Shown here one piece after another: positions 34,551 through 43,724 of a stretch of 64,000 bases of DNA; within the stretch, counting starts at the first letter, position 1, and each line of letters opens with the position of its first letter. Below the pieces are notes generated by a model that saw only the letters and a list, made by a program, of their open reading frames with translations, was not told the DNA's origin and made no database searches. Position numbers and translations under genes: made by a program. This DNA is from Algoriphagus limi (GTDB lineage: Bacteria > Bacteroidota > Bacteroidia > Cytophagales > Cyclobacteriaceae): contig NZ_JANWGH010000001.1 in NCBI RefSeq assembly GCF_024919275.1, positions 434,001 to 498,000 of the forward strand, given 5' to 3'.

Positions 34551-35549
34551 ATGCCGATTAATGTTGTTTTTTTTCACCGGAAGCCTAGAAAATACGGGAA
34601 TTTTAGCGTGGAAATCTTGTTCGAAGCTATTCGAAAAGCCCTCCCCAATAATATTCATTCTTCTGTGGCCGTATCAAGTTATACAAGTGATGGTTTTTGG
34701 AAACGAGTCTATATTTCAATTGAAGCTGTATTTCGACAAGGCGACATAAACCATATTACGGGGGATGTGCATTTTTTAGCCACATTTTTATCAAAGGAAA
34801 AAACTGTTTTAACCGTTTTGGATGTAGGTTTTATGAAGCACCCATCCAAGATTGCCCGTGCTTTATTACAATTTTTTTGGTTGACTATCCCTGTAAAAAG
34901 AGCAGGAATTATTACCACTATCTCCCATGCTACCAAAGAGGAATTGTTGAAATATGTGAACTGCGATCCCAATAAAATTAAAGTGGTATATGTACCAATT
35001 TCGGATCACTTTAAGCCAATTCCAAAAAAAATTAATAAGGAGAAACCTACCATCTTACAATTAGGGGTTGCATTCAATAAAAATATTGAACGATTGATTG
35101 AAGCATTAAATGGAATTTCATGCCATTTGGAAATCGTAGGGAAATTGGAAGAAGGATTGATCGAAAAAATGAAACAATACAATATCAGTTACCGTGTTTC
35201 TTGGAATTTATCGGATAAGGAAATCTTGCAAAAATACACAGATTGCGATATAGTCACGCTAATATCTACCTATGAAGGCTTTGGGATGCCTATCGTGGAA
35301 GGCAATGCAGTAGGGAGGCCAGTCATAACATCCAATATTTTATCAATGCCTGAAGTAGCGGGCAATGCAGCCCATTTAGTAAATCCGTTTGATGTGGAAG
35401 ATATCCGTAAAGGGATAGTAAAGGTTATCGAAGATGATTCTTTCCGTGAGCAAATGATTAATAATGGCTTTGAGAATGCTAAGCGGTTTGCTGTGGAGAA
35501 AATTGCTTCAGATTATTGTGAAGTATATAAAACCTTGATCAATGTCTAG
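34551..35549 (+). CDS. Glycosyltransferase family 4 (or family 1-like GT-B)
   Basis: A 332-residue GT-B enzyme from the ATG at 34551; a longer frame would start inside the previous gene and gives a poor N terminus. It begins MPINVVFFHRKPRKYGNFSVE and has VLDVGFMKHPSK, ISHATKEELLKYVNCDPNKIKVVYVP and the donor-domain phrase TLISTYEGFGMPIVEGNAVGRPVITSNILSMPEV with the E-x7-E arrangement. The gene downstream overlaps its end by 8 bases. Confidence 0.88.
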   Translation: MPINVVFFHRKPRKYGNFSVEILFEAIRKALPNNIHSSVAVSSYTSDGFWKRVYISIEAVFRQGDINHITGDVHFLATFLSKEKTVLTVLDVGFMKHPSKIARALLQFFWLTIPVKRAGIITTISHATKEELLKYVNCDPNKIKVVYVPISDHFKPIPKKINKEKPTILQLGVAFNKNIERLIEALNGISCHLEIVGKLEEGLIEKMKQYNISYRVSWNLSDKEILQKYTDCDIVTLISTYEGFGMPIVEGNAVGRPVITSNILSMPEVAGNAAHLVNPFDVEDIRKGIVKVIEDDSFREQMINNGFENAKRFAVEKIASDYCEVYKTLINV

Positions 35550-36696
35550 CCAATACAGACGTTTTGTATTTATTAACTCTCATCCTATCCAATATTTTGC
35601 ACCTCTCTATAAAAAAATGACTGATGAGGGGTTACATACTCAGGTTTGGTATGCTTCTAATGAGAGTGTTAATGGAGGGTTCGATAAAGAATTTGGACAG
35701 AAAGTAAAATGGGATGTTCCCTTATTAGAAGGTTATAGCTATCGTTTTTTTAAAAACTATTCTTTGAATCCTTCAATCAATAATGGATTTTTTGGACTTC
35801 TTAACCTTGGGATGCTAAAAGCTTTATTGAAATTACCAAAAAGCTTGGTAATTATCCATGGTTGGGGATATTTTACTAATGTGTCGACACTGATAGTGGC
35901 GAAATTAGTAGGTCATACAGTCGGAATTAGAGGAGAAAGCCCGTTGAATCAGGAACTTCTGAAAAATAAAAATAACTTATTCTTTAAGCGAATTTTTTTA
36001 AAGTATTTTCTTTTCCAGTTTGTAGATAGGTTCTATTATATAGGTCAGCAGAATAGGGCGTTCTATAAATATTTTGGTGTAAAAGAGTCAAAATTGGTTT
36101 TCACCCCTTATGCAGTAGATAATGAACGATTTCAGCAGGCAGCTAAAGAATTATTATCTCAAAAAAAGATGCTCAGACAAGAACTAGGCTTGCCTATAGA
36201 TTCAAAAATAATCTTGTTTTCAGGTAAGTATATTTATAAAAAAAGACCAATAGACTTGCTGCAAGCGTACAATTCCCTTCAAATACCAGGCAAAGCATTA
36301 GTGATGGTAGGAGAGGGCGAACTGCGACCTGAAATGGAGGAGTTCATTGCTAACCACAGCTTGGGGAATGTATTTCTTACAGGGTTCGTGAACCAAAGAG
36401 AGATTGTAAAATATTATGCTATTGCAGATTTGTTTGTCATGTGCTCTGGGGATGGGGAAACGTGGGGACTTGCTACAAACGAGGCTATGAATTTTGGGAT
36501 TCCCATCGTGCTATCGGATAGAGTGGGGTGTGCAGCAGATTTGATAAATGAACAGACAGGAATCATTTTTCCGCTAGGGAATACAAATGCTTTGACTGAG
36601 GCCCTTCGGCTGGTACTCAATAAAAAATATTTGTCATCAGGAATTATTAAAAAAATCAACCAATACAGTTATCGGCAGATAATAGATTCTTTTTAA
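35542..36696 (+). CDS. Glycosyltransferase family 4
   Basis: A 384-residue GT-B enzyme. N terminus FVFINSHPIQYFAPLYKKM, with IHGWGYF and GIRGESPLNQE; the donor-binding part holds ILFSGKYIYKKRPIDLLQAYN, MVGEGELRPEMEEF, and DLFVMCSGDGETWGLATNEAMNFGIPIVLSDRVG with the E-x7-E pair. It overlaps the previous gene by 8 bases and precedes the aldolase-fusion gene by 22. Donor sugar not determined. Confidence 0.88.
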   Translation: MSSQYRRFVFINSHPIQYFAPLYKKMTDEGLHTQVWYASNESVNGGFDKEFGQKVKWDVPLLEGYSYRFFKNYSLNPSINNGFFGLLNLGMLKALLKLPKSLVIIHGWGYFTNVSTLIVAKLVGHTVGIRGESPLNQELLKNKNNLFFKRIFLKYFLFQFVDRFYYIGQQNRAFYKYFGVKESKLVFTPYAVDNERFQQAAKELLSQKKMLRQELGLPIDSKIILFSGKYIYKKRPIDLLQAYNSLQIPGKALVMVGEGELRPEMEEFIANHSLGNVFLTGFVNQREIVKYYAIADLFVMCSGDGETWGLATNEAMNFGIPIVLSDRVGCAADLINEQTGIIFPLGNTNALTEALRLVLNKKYLSSGIIKKINQYSYRQIIDSF

Positions 36697-36718
36697 AATT
36701 TATTGAAAATAATAAAAA

Positions 36719-38254
36719 ATGATAAAACTTCTCGACTGTACCCTAAGGGATGGTGGGTATTATACCAATTGGGATTTTGATAAAACTCTTGTGGATCAAT
36801 ATGTGGCAGCTATGGAAGCTTTGCCGGTTAGCTATTTGGAATTGGGTTATCGTTCCTTACCACAAAAAGGTTATTATGGTGAATATTTTTATAGCCCGGT
36901 CGATCGTCTTAAGGCTCTTAAAGAAATGGCTCCCAATACGGGTTTTGCCTTGATGATTGATGAGAAAAATGCAGATCCACAAGTAATCCCCCAACTATTT
37001 AAACCTCTACAAGGCATCTGTGAAATGGTTCGAATGGCTGTAGCCCCTAATAAAATTGCAGATGCGATAGTTTTAGCACAGATTCTGAAAGATTTAGGCT
37101 TTTTGGTAGCAGTCAATATCATGTATATTTCCAAAATCAAGCTAGAAGCCCGGTTTTTTGATCAAGTAAATCAAGGGGAAGGCTTTGTGGATTTCTTGTA
37201 TTTAGTAGACTCTTATGGTGGAATCATGCCAAAGGAAGTTGGCGAGAAAATTCGAATGGCTAAGGAAAATACTCCATTTACCATTGGTTTTCATGGTCAT
37301 AACAATATGGAATTAGCTTTGGCAAATTCTTATACCGCCATGCAAAATGGTGCCGGAATGATTGATGCTACAGTAACGGGGATGGGACGTGGTGCAGGAA
37401 ATTTGAAAACTGAATTAATTCTGACTTACCTTCAAGCACAGCTTGATTGGCGGGTAGATTTTTCACAATTATCACATATACTGCCTTTCTTCGAAGAAAT
37501 GCAGCGAAACTATGGCTGGGGTACCAACCTCCCTTACATGATTTCAGGTGCGTACTCCTTGCCACAAAAAGATGTGATGGATTGGATGGGCAAGCGTCGT
37601 TATACCATTAACGGTATCGTACAGGCGATGACCCAAAGCCAACAAAAACCTTCACAGGCTTATCCAAATAGTTCCACCTTTAATATTCCTAAGCCTTCAG
37701 GCGTTCTGATAGTGGGAGGTGGACAAAGTGTAGCCACGCATCTCCCTCAAATTCGGAGGGTATTAGCCGCTAATCCAGACTGGCTTGTTATCCATTGCAG
37801 TACGCGCAATATGGCTTATTTTACCCAATTGGCCAATCCACAAGTAGTTTGTCTTACAGGACAAGAAGGTAAAAAAATGCAGAAAAGATTAAATGAAGTA
37901 GCCGAATTGAACTTGCTTGCATGTGTTTTACCGCCCTCTCCTCGGAAAATGGGAGCTTTTGTGCCACCTGCTCTAGAAAACAAGATAATGGAACTGGAAG
38001 GGTACAGTTTCGAACATTCCTATCCTGATGGCCCCCTGGCATTGGCATTACAAATGGCATGGAATAGTGGATCAAACTATGTTGGATTGATCGGGATGGA
38101 TGGTTATCAACAAACTCTGCATACCGATTTTGAGTTGCGCACCGAAAGTCAGGTTGTTTTAGATGCATTTGGAAAGTCTTATGTTGGGAAATGGGAAGCC
38201 CTGACCCCTACCGGTTATCAGATGCCTCAAGGTTCTATTTACACATTGGCTTAA
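36719..38254 (+). CDS. DRE-TIM aldolase domain fused to an unknown C-terminal domain
   Basis: A 511-residue fusion. Residues 1-about 300 are a metal-dependent aldolase of the HMG-CoA lyase / 4-hydroxy-2-oxovalerate aldolase type: D6-CTLRD11-GG carries the metal ligand and catalytic Arg, H192-G-H194-N is the metal-binding pair, and MGRGAGN follows. These enzymes join or split a pyruvate unit. Residues from about 326 (SGVLIVGGGQSV) form a second Rossmann-like domain of about 185 residues; the start resembles the glycine-rich VILFNGPSL of the protein at 40189. The next gene is a CMP-sugar synthetase, so the aldolase may make a 2-keto sugar acid. The pathway is not one I recognise. Confidence 0.8.
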   Translation: MIKLLDCTLRDGGYYTNWDFDKTLVDQYVAAMEALPVSYLELGYRSLPQKGYYGEYFYSPVDRLKALKEMAPNTGFALMIDEKNADPQVIPQLFKPLQGICEMVRMAVAPNKIADAIVLAQILKDLGFLVAVNIMYISKIKLEARFFDQVNQGEGFVDFLYLVDSYGGIMPKEVGEKIRMAKENTPFTIGFHGHNNMELALANSYTAMQNGAGMIDATVTGMGRGAGNLKTELILTYLQAQLDWRVDFSQLSHILPFFEEMQRNYGWGTNLPYMISGAYSLPQKDVMDWMGKRRYTINGIVQAMTQSQQKPSQAYPNSSTFNIPKPSGVLIVGGGQSVATHLPQIRRVLAANPDWLVIHCSTRNMAYFTQLANPQVVCLTGQEGKKMQKRLNEVAELNLLACVLPPSPRKMGAFVPPALENKIMELEGYSFEHSYPDGPLALALQMAWNSGSNYVGLIGMDGYQQTLHTDFELRTESQVVLDAFGKSYVGKWEALTPTGYQMPQGSIYTLA

Positions 38255-38265
38255 CCGATTAAGCG

Positions 38266-38949
38266 ATGATTACTGCATTTGTACCTTGCCGAAAAGGCAG
38301 CGAACGAGTCAAAAATAAAAATACACGTCCTTTTGCGGGCGTAATTGGAGGTTTAGTACGTATCAAATTGGAGCAGCTGATACAGGTGAGATCTATAGAT
38401 CAAATTGTGCTTTCAACCAACGATGAAGAGGTAAAAGCTATAGGCCGTAGTCTTGGTCATGCCAAAATAAAAATTGTAGATCGCCCTGAAAACTTAGCTA
38501 CTTCAAGTGCAAGTACCGATGATCTCATCACTTATGTGCCAAGTATCATTTCTGCGGGAACTGTATTATGGACACATGTCACTTCACCCTTTATTGGAGC
38601 TGAAGACTATGACGAGATGATTGAAGCCTACCAAAAAGCGTTGGGAGAGGGCCATGATTCGCTGATGACCGTAACCAAGTGGCAAAAATTTTTGTGGAAC
38701 GAACAGGGGCCGGTCAATTACGATCGAGATATTGAAAAGTGGCCGCGTACTCAGACTTTACAACCCTTGTACGAAATAGACAGCGGAGCATTTATTACAG
38801 ACATTAGTGTATATCAACATTTAAAAGATCGAGTAGGGCAGAAGCCGAAATTATTTTTACAGGAACAACAAAAAAGCTTTGACATTGACTGGGAAGAAGA
38901 TTTTAAGATTGCGGAATATTATTGGAAAGGCCAAAGCCATTCTTTTTAG
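38266..38949 (+). CDS. CMP-sugar synthetase (acylneuraminate cytidylyltransferase family)
   Basis: A 227-residue NeuA/KdsB-like enzyme. The CTP-binding loop ITAFVPCRKGSERVKNKNTRPF is classical; STNDEEVKAIG, RPENLATSSASTDDLI and VLWTHVTSPFIGAEDYDEMIEAY are the usual family phrases. It transfers CMP to the anomeric carbon of a nonulosonic or ulosonic acid. It begins 11 bases after the aldolase fusion, and no NeuB, NeuC or KDO synthase gene is visible, so the aldolase probably supplies its substrate. Its last 70 bases overlap the N-terminal codons of the flippase gene. Confidence 0.9.
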   Translation: MITAFVPCRKGSERVKNKNTRPFAGVIGGLVRIKLEQLIQVRSIDQIVLSTNDEEVKAIGRSLGHAKIKIVDRPENLATSSASTDDLITYVPSIISAGTVLWTHVTSPFIGAEDYDEMIEAYQKALGEGHDSLMTVTKWQKFLWNEQGPVNYDRDIEKWPRTQTLQPLYEIDSGAFITDISVYQHLKDRVGQKPKLFLQEQQKSFDIDWEEDFKIAEYYWKGQSHSF

Positions 38950-40192
38950 TGAAACCGGTAAAAGGTCTACTCAAGTATTAGGATTTCAGTTGATAGTATT
39001 TTTGATGAGTTTTGGTTCTAATATTATAATTATTCGGTCTTTAGATAAAAATGACTATGCTATTTTTACTTTGGCTGCAACAATTATCGGTATGTTGAGT
39101 GCTATTTCTGATTCGGGTATCAGTGTGGGATTTAGACAACTTGCTGGAAAAATTTGGGATCATCCAGTCAAATTCGCCGATTTACTTGAAACACTTGTAC
39201 CGACCCGTAGAAAAATCCTCCTATTTACTGTTCCTATCGTAGGACTCATTGGGGGCTTTCTATTCTACGAACAAGGTTTGGATCCTATTCCTAATATTAT
39301 ACTCATTATCCTAATAGTATTAATTGCAATCTTGGAAATACACAGAGCTATATATATAGAAGTACTTCGTTTCCAATCAAAAGTCCATGAAACCCAATGG
39401 TCTGACATTTTATTACAATTCACGCGGCTAGTTTTTGTGGGAGCATTCTTTTATATATTGGATATATATTGGGTTATTCTTGTATTCATTGCTTCCTCCT
39501 ATTTAGCAACTACTTTCATCTTGAAGAAGGCAAAGCCATATCATTCAGATGAAGCTGTATTCCGAGCCGATTATTACAAGGTATTGATCGATAAATTCAA
39601 AAAGTTATTGCCAAATACATCCTTTTACTTGATACAAGGGCAAATAAGTATATTTATACTTTCAATATTTAATAACTCTTCTTCTTTAGCAGATTTTGGA
39701 GCTTTATCAAGAATTACAATTTTTTTTACATTAGTCCAAAGTGTTACGAATAATATTTTGGCACCAAATTTTTCTCGATTGAATAACCCGATAGCTGAAA
39801 AAAAGTATTTAATCAATTTCATGTTAATAATAATTTCAATTTCTATTTTCGTAGTCCTAGCTGTATTTCTAAGTAAAAATATTATTTTGATGGTATTGGG
39901 TGATAAATATCAATACTTAGGGTTAGAACTATTATTGATGGCTGTAGCTACGGCAGTTAATTTTATTTTTACAAGTATTAGTAGTATGAACCTTTCTAAA
40001 GGTTGGGTTAATTTTAATGCTCGACTTGCCATACCAGTTTCTATTCTTTGCCTGATTGGTGGTGGATTTTTCCTTAATTTAGAAAATCTCTCTCAAGTAA
40101 TAATTTTTTCTACTTTACCAGTTATTGGAACAGGATTTTTGAAAATTCTCGATACAATTAATGGCTTGAAAACCTCCGTTGAATCAATATGA
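38879..40192 (+). CDS. wzx: Wzx-like polysaccharide flippase
   Basis: A 437-residue membrane protein with about 12 helices, of the MOP (oligosaccharide exporter) type: QLIVFLMSFGSNIIIIRSLDKNDYAIFTLAATIIGML is the usual first helix pair followed by the loop with the conserved acidic residue. It moves lipid-linked repeat units across the inner membrane. The start is uncertain: the first in-frame TTG is 38879, overlapping the cytidylyltransferase by 71 bases, and no ATG occurs before codon 42. A start at about 38900-38950 is possible. From here to about 46 kb the DNA becomes visibly more AT-rich. Confidence 0.88.
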   Translation: MTLTGKKILRLRNIIGKAKAILFSETGKRSTQVLGFQLIVFLMSFGSNIIIIRSLDKNDYAIFTLAATIIGMLSAISDSGISVGFRQLAGKIWDHPVKFADLLETLVPTRRKILLFTVPIVGLIGGFLFYEQGLDPIPNIILIILIVLIAILEIHRAIYIEVLRFQSKVHETQWSDILLQFTRLVFVGAFFYILDIYWVILVFIASSYLATTFILKKAKPYHSDEAVFRADYYKVLIDKFKKLLPNTSFYLIQGQISIFILSIFNNSSSLADFGALSRITIFFTLVQSVTNNILAPNFSRLNNPIAEKKYLINFMLIIISISIFVVLAVFLSKNIILMVLGDKYQYLGLELLLMAVATAVNFIFTSISSMNLSKGWVNFNARLAIPVSILCLIGGGFFLNLENLSQVIIFSTLPVIGTGFLKILDTINGLKTSVESI

Positions 40193-40992
40193 TACAGAAA
40201 GAAATCCTAAATCCATATAAAACAGCTTTTGGTAAGATATACAGAGCTATCTTCCATGATATAGTTGACAGATTACTATGGGACTTAAATCCTGAGTCTT
40301 GGAAAAGCCGCAAAAAGCTAAAGGCTTTACATAATAAATATGCAGGCCAAAAAGCAGTGATTTTATTCAATGGTCCATCATTAAAAAATGTAGATTTCAG
40401 CTTACTGGAAGGTGTTTTCACAATTGGATTGAATAAAATAAATTTATTATATGAAACTGTGCCCACATTTAGGCCTTCTATGATTGTGGCGTCAGATTTA
40501 ATTATAAATAAACAAAATCAAGATTACTTTAATACTGAAAAAAACATTCCTATTTTTTTAGATCATAGGTGCAGTGGATTTATAAAAAAAAAACATAACA
40601 TATTCTTTTTGCATTCTCTAGTAGATTCTTCATTTGTTAAAAAACCGCTTTACTCTATATCACACATTGGATCAACTCCTTATTATGCATTTCAATTACT
40701 TTATTTTATGGGTTTTAAGGAGGTAGCTATAATTGGGGCCGATCATAATTTTCCAGATATAAAACCTTTACAGGTTGGGGAAAACCTAGAGGAGGACAAT
40801 TTTCATTTTCATAAAAATTACCATAAGAAGGGGGAAGTAAACCAAGCCCCAGATAAAATCCGGATGGAATTGGCTTTTCGTGATGCAAAACTTGCTTTTG
40901 ACGGAGACAATAGAAAGATATATAATTCAACCTCAGGTGGGAAATTGGAGGTTTTTGAAAGAATTGGATTGGAAGAATTTTTGAAAAAATGA
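40189..40992 (+). CDS. DUF115/GT42-like protein, possible CMP-sugar transferase
   Basis: A 267-residue protein with a Rossmann-like start KAVILFNGPSLKNVDFSLLEG, matching the NGPSL motif of DUF115 proteins and family 42 sialyltransferases. IVASDLIINK, ISHIGSTPYYAFQLLYFMGFKEVAIIGADHNF and the C-terminal ISTSGGKLE-type end (YNSTSGGKLEVFERI) fit the same group. It overlaps the flippase stop by 4 bases and the next gene by 4. With a CMP-sugar synthetase upstream, it is a good candidate for the transferase using that sugar. This is inference; DUF115 relatives also include enzymes with other roles. Confidence 0.65.
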   Translation: MIQKEILNPYKTAFGKIYRAIFHDIVDRLLWDLNPESWKSRKKLKALHNKYAGQKAVILFNGPSLKNVDFSLLEGVFTIGLNKINLLYETVPTFRPSMIVASDLIINKQNQDYFNTEKNIPIFLDHRCSGFIKKKHNIFFLHSLVDSSFVKKPLYSISHIGSTPYYAFQLLYFMGFKEVAIIGADHNFPDIKPLQVGENLEEDNFHFHKNYHKKGEVNQAPDKIRMELAFRDAKLAFDGDNRKIYNSTSGGKLEVFERIGLEEFLKK

Positions 40993-42140
40993 AATTGGTT
41001 TTTATCACCAATAACTTCCCTCCCATCTCCTGCGGCGTAGGTGATTATACCTACAACTTAGCCCAGGAGTTTGTGAAGACCGGACATGAAGTGGGTATTG
41101 TTTGCCGTATTGACTCGCGCATTTCCTCGCATTGGGGTAAAGGTCTAGAAGGCATCACTGTTTATCCCATCGGCGTGAATTGGGGGCTTAGTGATTGGAA
41201 ACGTGTAATGAATCTACTGCAAGACTTAAAGCCCGATCGTGTGTTGTTACAGTATGTGCCTTATTCATTTTCTAGATTTGGAACACCTGTGCTTATTCCA
41301 CTGGTATGGTTTATTTTGAGGTTAAAAAAATATAATATACATATTACTTACCATGAAATCGCCATGTGGGCTGGATGGGGTAAAATTAAATACTTGCCTA
41401 TTAGTTTTATACAATTTACTATTGCATATACAACCCTATTTTTAAGTAAAAGTGTTTTTGTAAGCACGCAGTTTGTATCTAATCAGTTACAATATTTTTA
41501 TAAATCAAATAAAATTGCTGTTGTCCCAATTGGTGGAAATTTTCCATTTAATAAAGTAGAGAAAGTTGATTCTGATAAAATCATCATTTGCACAGCAGGG
41601 TTATCTCCATCCAGAAATGTTTTACTTATCAAGACTTTTTGTGAAATGGCCGAAGAAATACCTTTCCTAGAGTTATGGGTATTAGGCAAGTATAATGAAA
41701 AAACTTTCTTGAAGGTTGAAAGTAACTATGCAGCTTCAAAAGGTTGGAACAGAATCGTATTTACAGGAGTGATCTCCTCAAAAGACTTTGCTGCTTTCCT
41801 TAGCCAAGCTGATTTTTTTTGCTTTATAGACTATGTAGATAAAAATGGAATTGGAGGAATCAGTACAAAAAGTAGTATCTTGCCTTCTGTACTAAATGCG
41901 TCTTTACCCATTATTGGTACGAAAGGAAGTCTTACTGATGATTTTTTCTATAAGCACGGATGTAATATTCACTTAGTTGATTATGATCAAAAGATGCTTA
42001 AAGAAGCTATATTAAAACTTTTTAATGATAAAAAGTATGCTCAGAAATTAGGTGAAAATGCCTTCTACACTTTTAAAAAATTCATGTCTTGGGAGAAGAT
42101 AGTTGAGAAATATTTAGATCGTTTCGTGTGTAATGTATAG
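40989..42140 (+). CDS. Glycosyltransferase family 4
   Basis: A 383-residue GT-B enzyme. N-terminal domain MKLVFITNNFPPISCGVGDYTYNLAQEFVKTGHEV is typical; the phrase VGDYTYNLA occurs in many family 4 polysaccharide transferases. It has ICTAGLSPSRNVLLIKTF and CFIDYVDKNGIGGISTKSS in the donor domain; the usual EGFG motif is not clear, so the donor site is divergent. It overlaps the gene before by 4 and the gene after by 8 bases. Confidence 0.85.
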   Translation: MKLVFITNNFPPISCGVGDYTYNLAQEFVKTGHEVGIVCRIDSRISSHWGKGLEGITVYPIGVNWGLSDWKRVMNLLQDLKPDRVLLQYVPYSFSRFGTPVLIPLVWFILRLKKYNIHITYHEIAMWAGWGKIKYLPISFIQFTIAYTTLFLSKSVFVSTQFVSNQLQYFYKSNKIAVVPIGGNFPFNKVEKVDSDKIIICTAGLSPSRNVLLIKTFCEMAEEIPFLELWVLGKYNEKTFLKVESNYAASKGWNRIVFTGVISSKDFAAFLSQADFFCFIDYVDKNGIGGISTKSSILPSVLNASLPIIGTKGSLTDDFFYKHGCNIHLVDYDQKMLKEAILKLFNDKKYAQKLGENAFYTFKKFMSWEKIVEKYLDRFVCNV

Positions 42141-43017
42141 ACAATTAACTGTAGGCATTGTTATCCCAGTTTACAATAGATGGGACCTTACATTTAGGTG
42201 TGTTTCACAAATTTTGAAGTTTGATAATCAATTAATAGATAAAGTTTTATTGGTGGATGATTGCTCGCCTGTTAGCAATCCTTATGAATTCGACGAGATT
42301 GTTAAGATCTTGCGGAATCAAGTGAATTCAGGTTATGTTAAAACAGTTAATAATGGTTTTAAAAGTATAGATACCGATATCGTAATTTTGCTTGATTCAG
42401 ACGCATATCCAACTCATCCATTTGTGAAACAATTAATAGAATCATACAATGCTGAAGAGGATTTGGGTTTTATTGGTTTCAAAACAGTCAATGAATTCGG
42501 TGAAGATACTGGTAACTTCAGCTATGAACCGAGTTTATGGGAGTTATTGCTCGGTCAAAAAATGTCTTCTTACTTATTAAAATTTAAAAAGAAAAAAAAT
42601 ATCATCCCGTATTCCTGTGCGGTGTCTATCCGCAAAAAGTGTTTGGATGAGCTAGGTATTTACGATGAGCAATTCAAATTTTTAGATGGAGATTTTGATC
42701 ATTGTATGAGGATTCATCGGTCTAAATGGAAGCTGATCTATGACCCGAAAATAGAAATATATCATGTTGGAGGAGAATCAATTGGCAGAAATTCCAAACG
42801 GGTATTAATGTATTATGAAAGCAGATGGTTGTTATTAAAGAAATATAATAAGTTAGGAATACATATTGTTTCAAAATATCTTATAATCTCCAGGCTCTTA
42901 ATAGAGTTTATTTTTCTAATAATATTTGGAAAACTCATTATTAAGGATTGCGCTGTCTTAGATGATAAAAAAACGGGTAGAATTAAATTGATTTCATTTT
43001 GTTTGGCTAATTATTAA
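42133..43017 (+). CDS. Glycosyltransferase family 2
   Basis: A 294-residue GT-A enzyme: TVGIVIPVYNRWDLTFRCVSQIL, VDDCSPV, ILLDSDAYPTHPFVKQ (the DxD-like DSD motif) and FLDGDFDHCMRIHRSKWKL as acceptor-domain text. A hydrophobic segment near the C terminus (LLIEFIFLIIFGKL) may anchor it to the inner membrane. Codon use and the very AT-rich DNA differ from the genes at 25-38 kb. It follows the GT4 gene with an 8-base overlap. Confidence 0.88.
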   Translation: MYRQLTVGIVIPVYNRWDLTFRCVSQILKFDNQLIDKVLLVDDCSPVSNPYEFDEIVKILRNQVNSGYVKTVNNGFKSIDTDIVILLDSDAYPTHPFVKQLIESYNAEEDLGFIGFKTVNEFGEDTGNFSYEPSLWELLLGQKMSSYLLKFKKKKNIIPYSCAVSIRKKCLDELGIYDEQFKFLDGDFDHCMRIHRSKWKLIYDPKIEIYHVGGESIGRNSKRVLMYYESRWLLLKKYNKLGIHIVSKYLIISRLLIEFIFLIIFGKLIIKDCAVLDDKKTGRIKLISFCLANY

Positions 43018-43022
43018 TCGAT

Positions 43023-43676
43023 ATGAAGACTTCTGATAAAAAGTATGATGAGAAATATTATAATTCTGTCTATAAAACACATTTAAATAAATCAGGTTAT
43101 AGTTTGAAGCTCTCTTCTTTTTGGATGTATAATATATTTACATATTATGGATTTGATTTGAAGGATAAGAAAATATTAGATTTTGGTTGTGGTCCAGGGC
43201 ATTTAACTGATTCTATAAATGCAGATTGTTTTGATGTTTCAGAATATGCAAAACAAAAATTAAAGGATAAGGGAAGGTTTTTTTTTGAATTGAGATCCGA
43301 AATTCCCCAAAATTATTATGATTATATACTTTCGTCTCATTCTCTTGAGCATTCCATAGAACCGAATATTGAACTCAAAAGGCTTTATGAAAGTCTGAAA
43401 GATAATGGTTATTTATTTTTGTGTCTACCCATTGAGTCATCCCCAGGTCAAAAAGTCTTTCATCAAGATATTCATAAGCATATGTATTGTTGGAATTTCC
43501 AAACTATAACAAATCTCTTAATAGAATCCGATTTTTCAATAGTAATACAGGATATAATACATGGACCTACAGGTCTTAAATATTTAAATAATTTTAAGAT
43601 GATCAGAAGTTTAGGAAGGATAAAATCTCATTTTCCTTCAATTTTTGTAGTTGCTCAAAAGAATAATGTAAAATAG
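43023..43676 (+). CDS. Class I SAM-dependent methyltransferase
   Basis: A 217-residue methyltransferase with motif I KILDFGCGPGHLTD, motif II-like DCFDVSEYAKQ and LSSHSLEHSIEPNIELKRLYESLKDNGYLFLCLPIE, the later text typical of Methyltransf_23. Located 5 bases after a GT2 gene, so it probably O-methylates a sugar of the polymer on the cytoplasmic side, or caps the chain end. The substrate is not known. Confidence 0.88.
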   Translation: MKTSDKKYDEKYYNSVYKTHLNKSGYSLKLSSFWMYNIFTYYGFDLKDKKILDFGCGPGHLTDSINADCFDVSEYAKQKLKDKGRFFFELRSEIPQNYYDYILSSHSLEHSIEPNIELKRLYESLKDNGYLFLCLPIESSPGQKVFHQDIHKHMYCWNFQTITNLLIESDFSIVIQDIIHGPTGLKYLNNFKMIRSLGRIKSHFPSIFVVAQKNNVK

Positions 43677-43724
43677 ATTCTTACATTATTTTTCTAAGGA
43701 AATAAGAATTAAAAAGTATATCAT

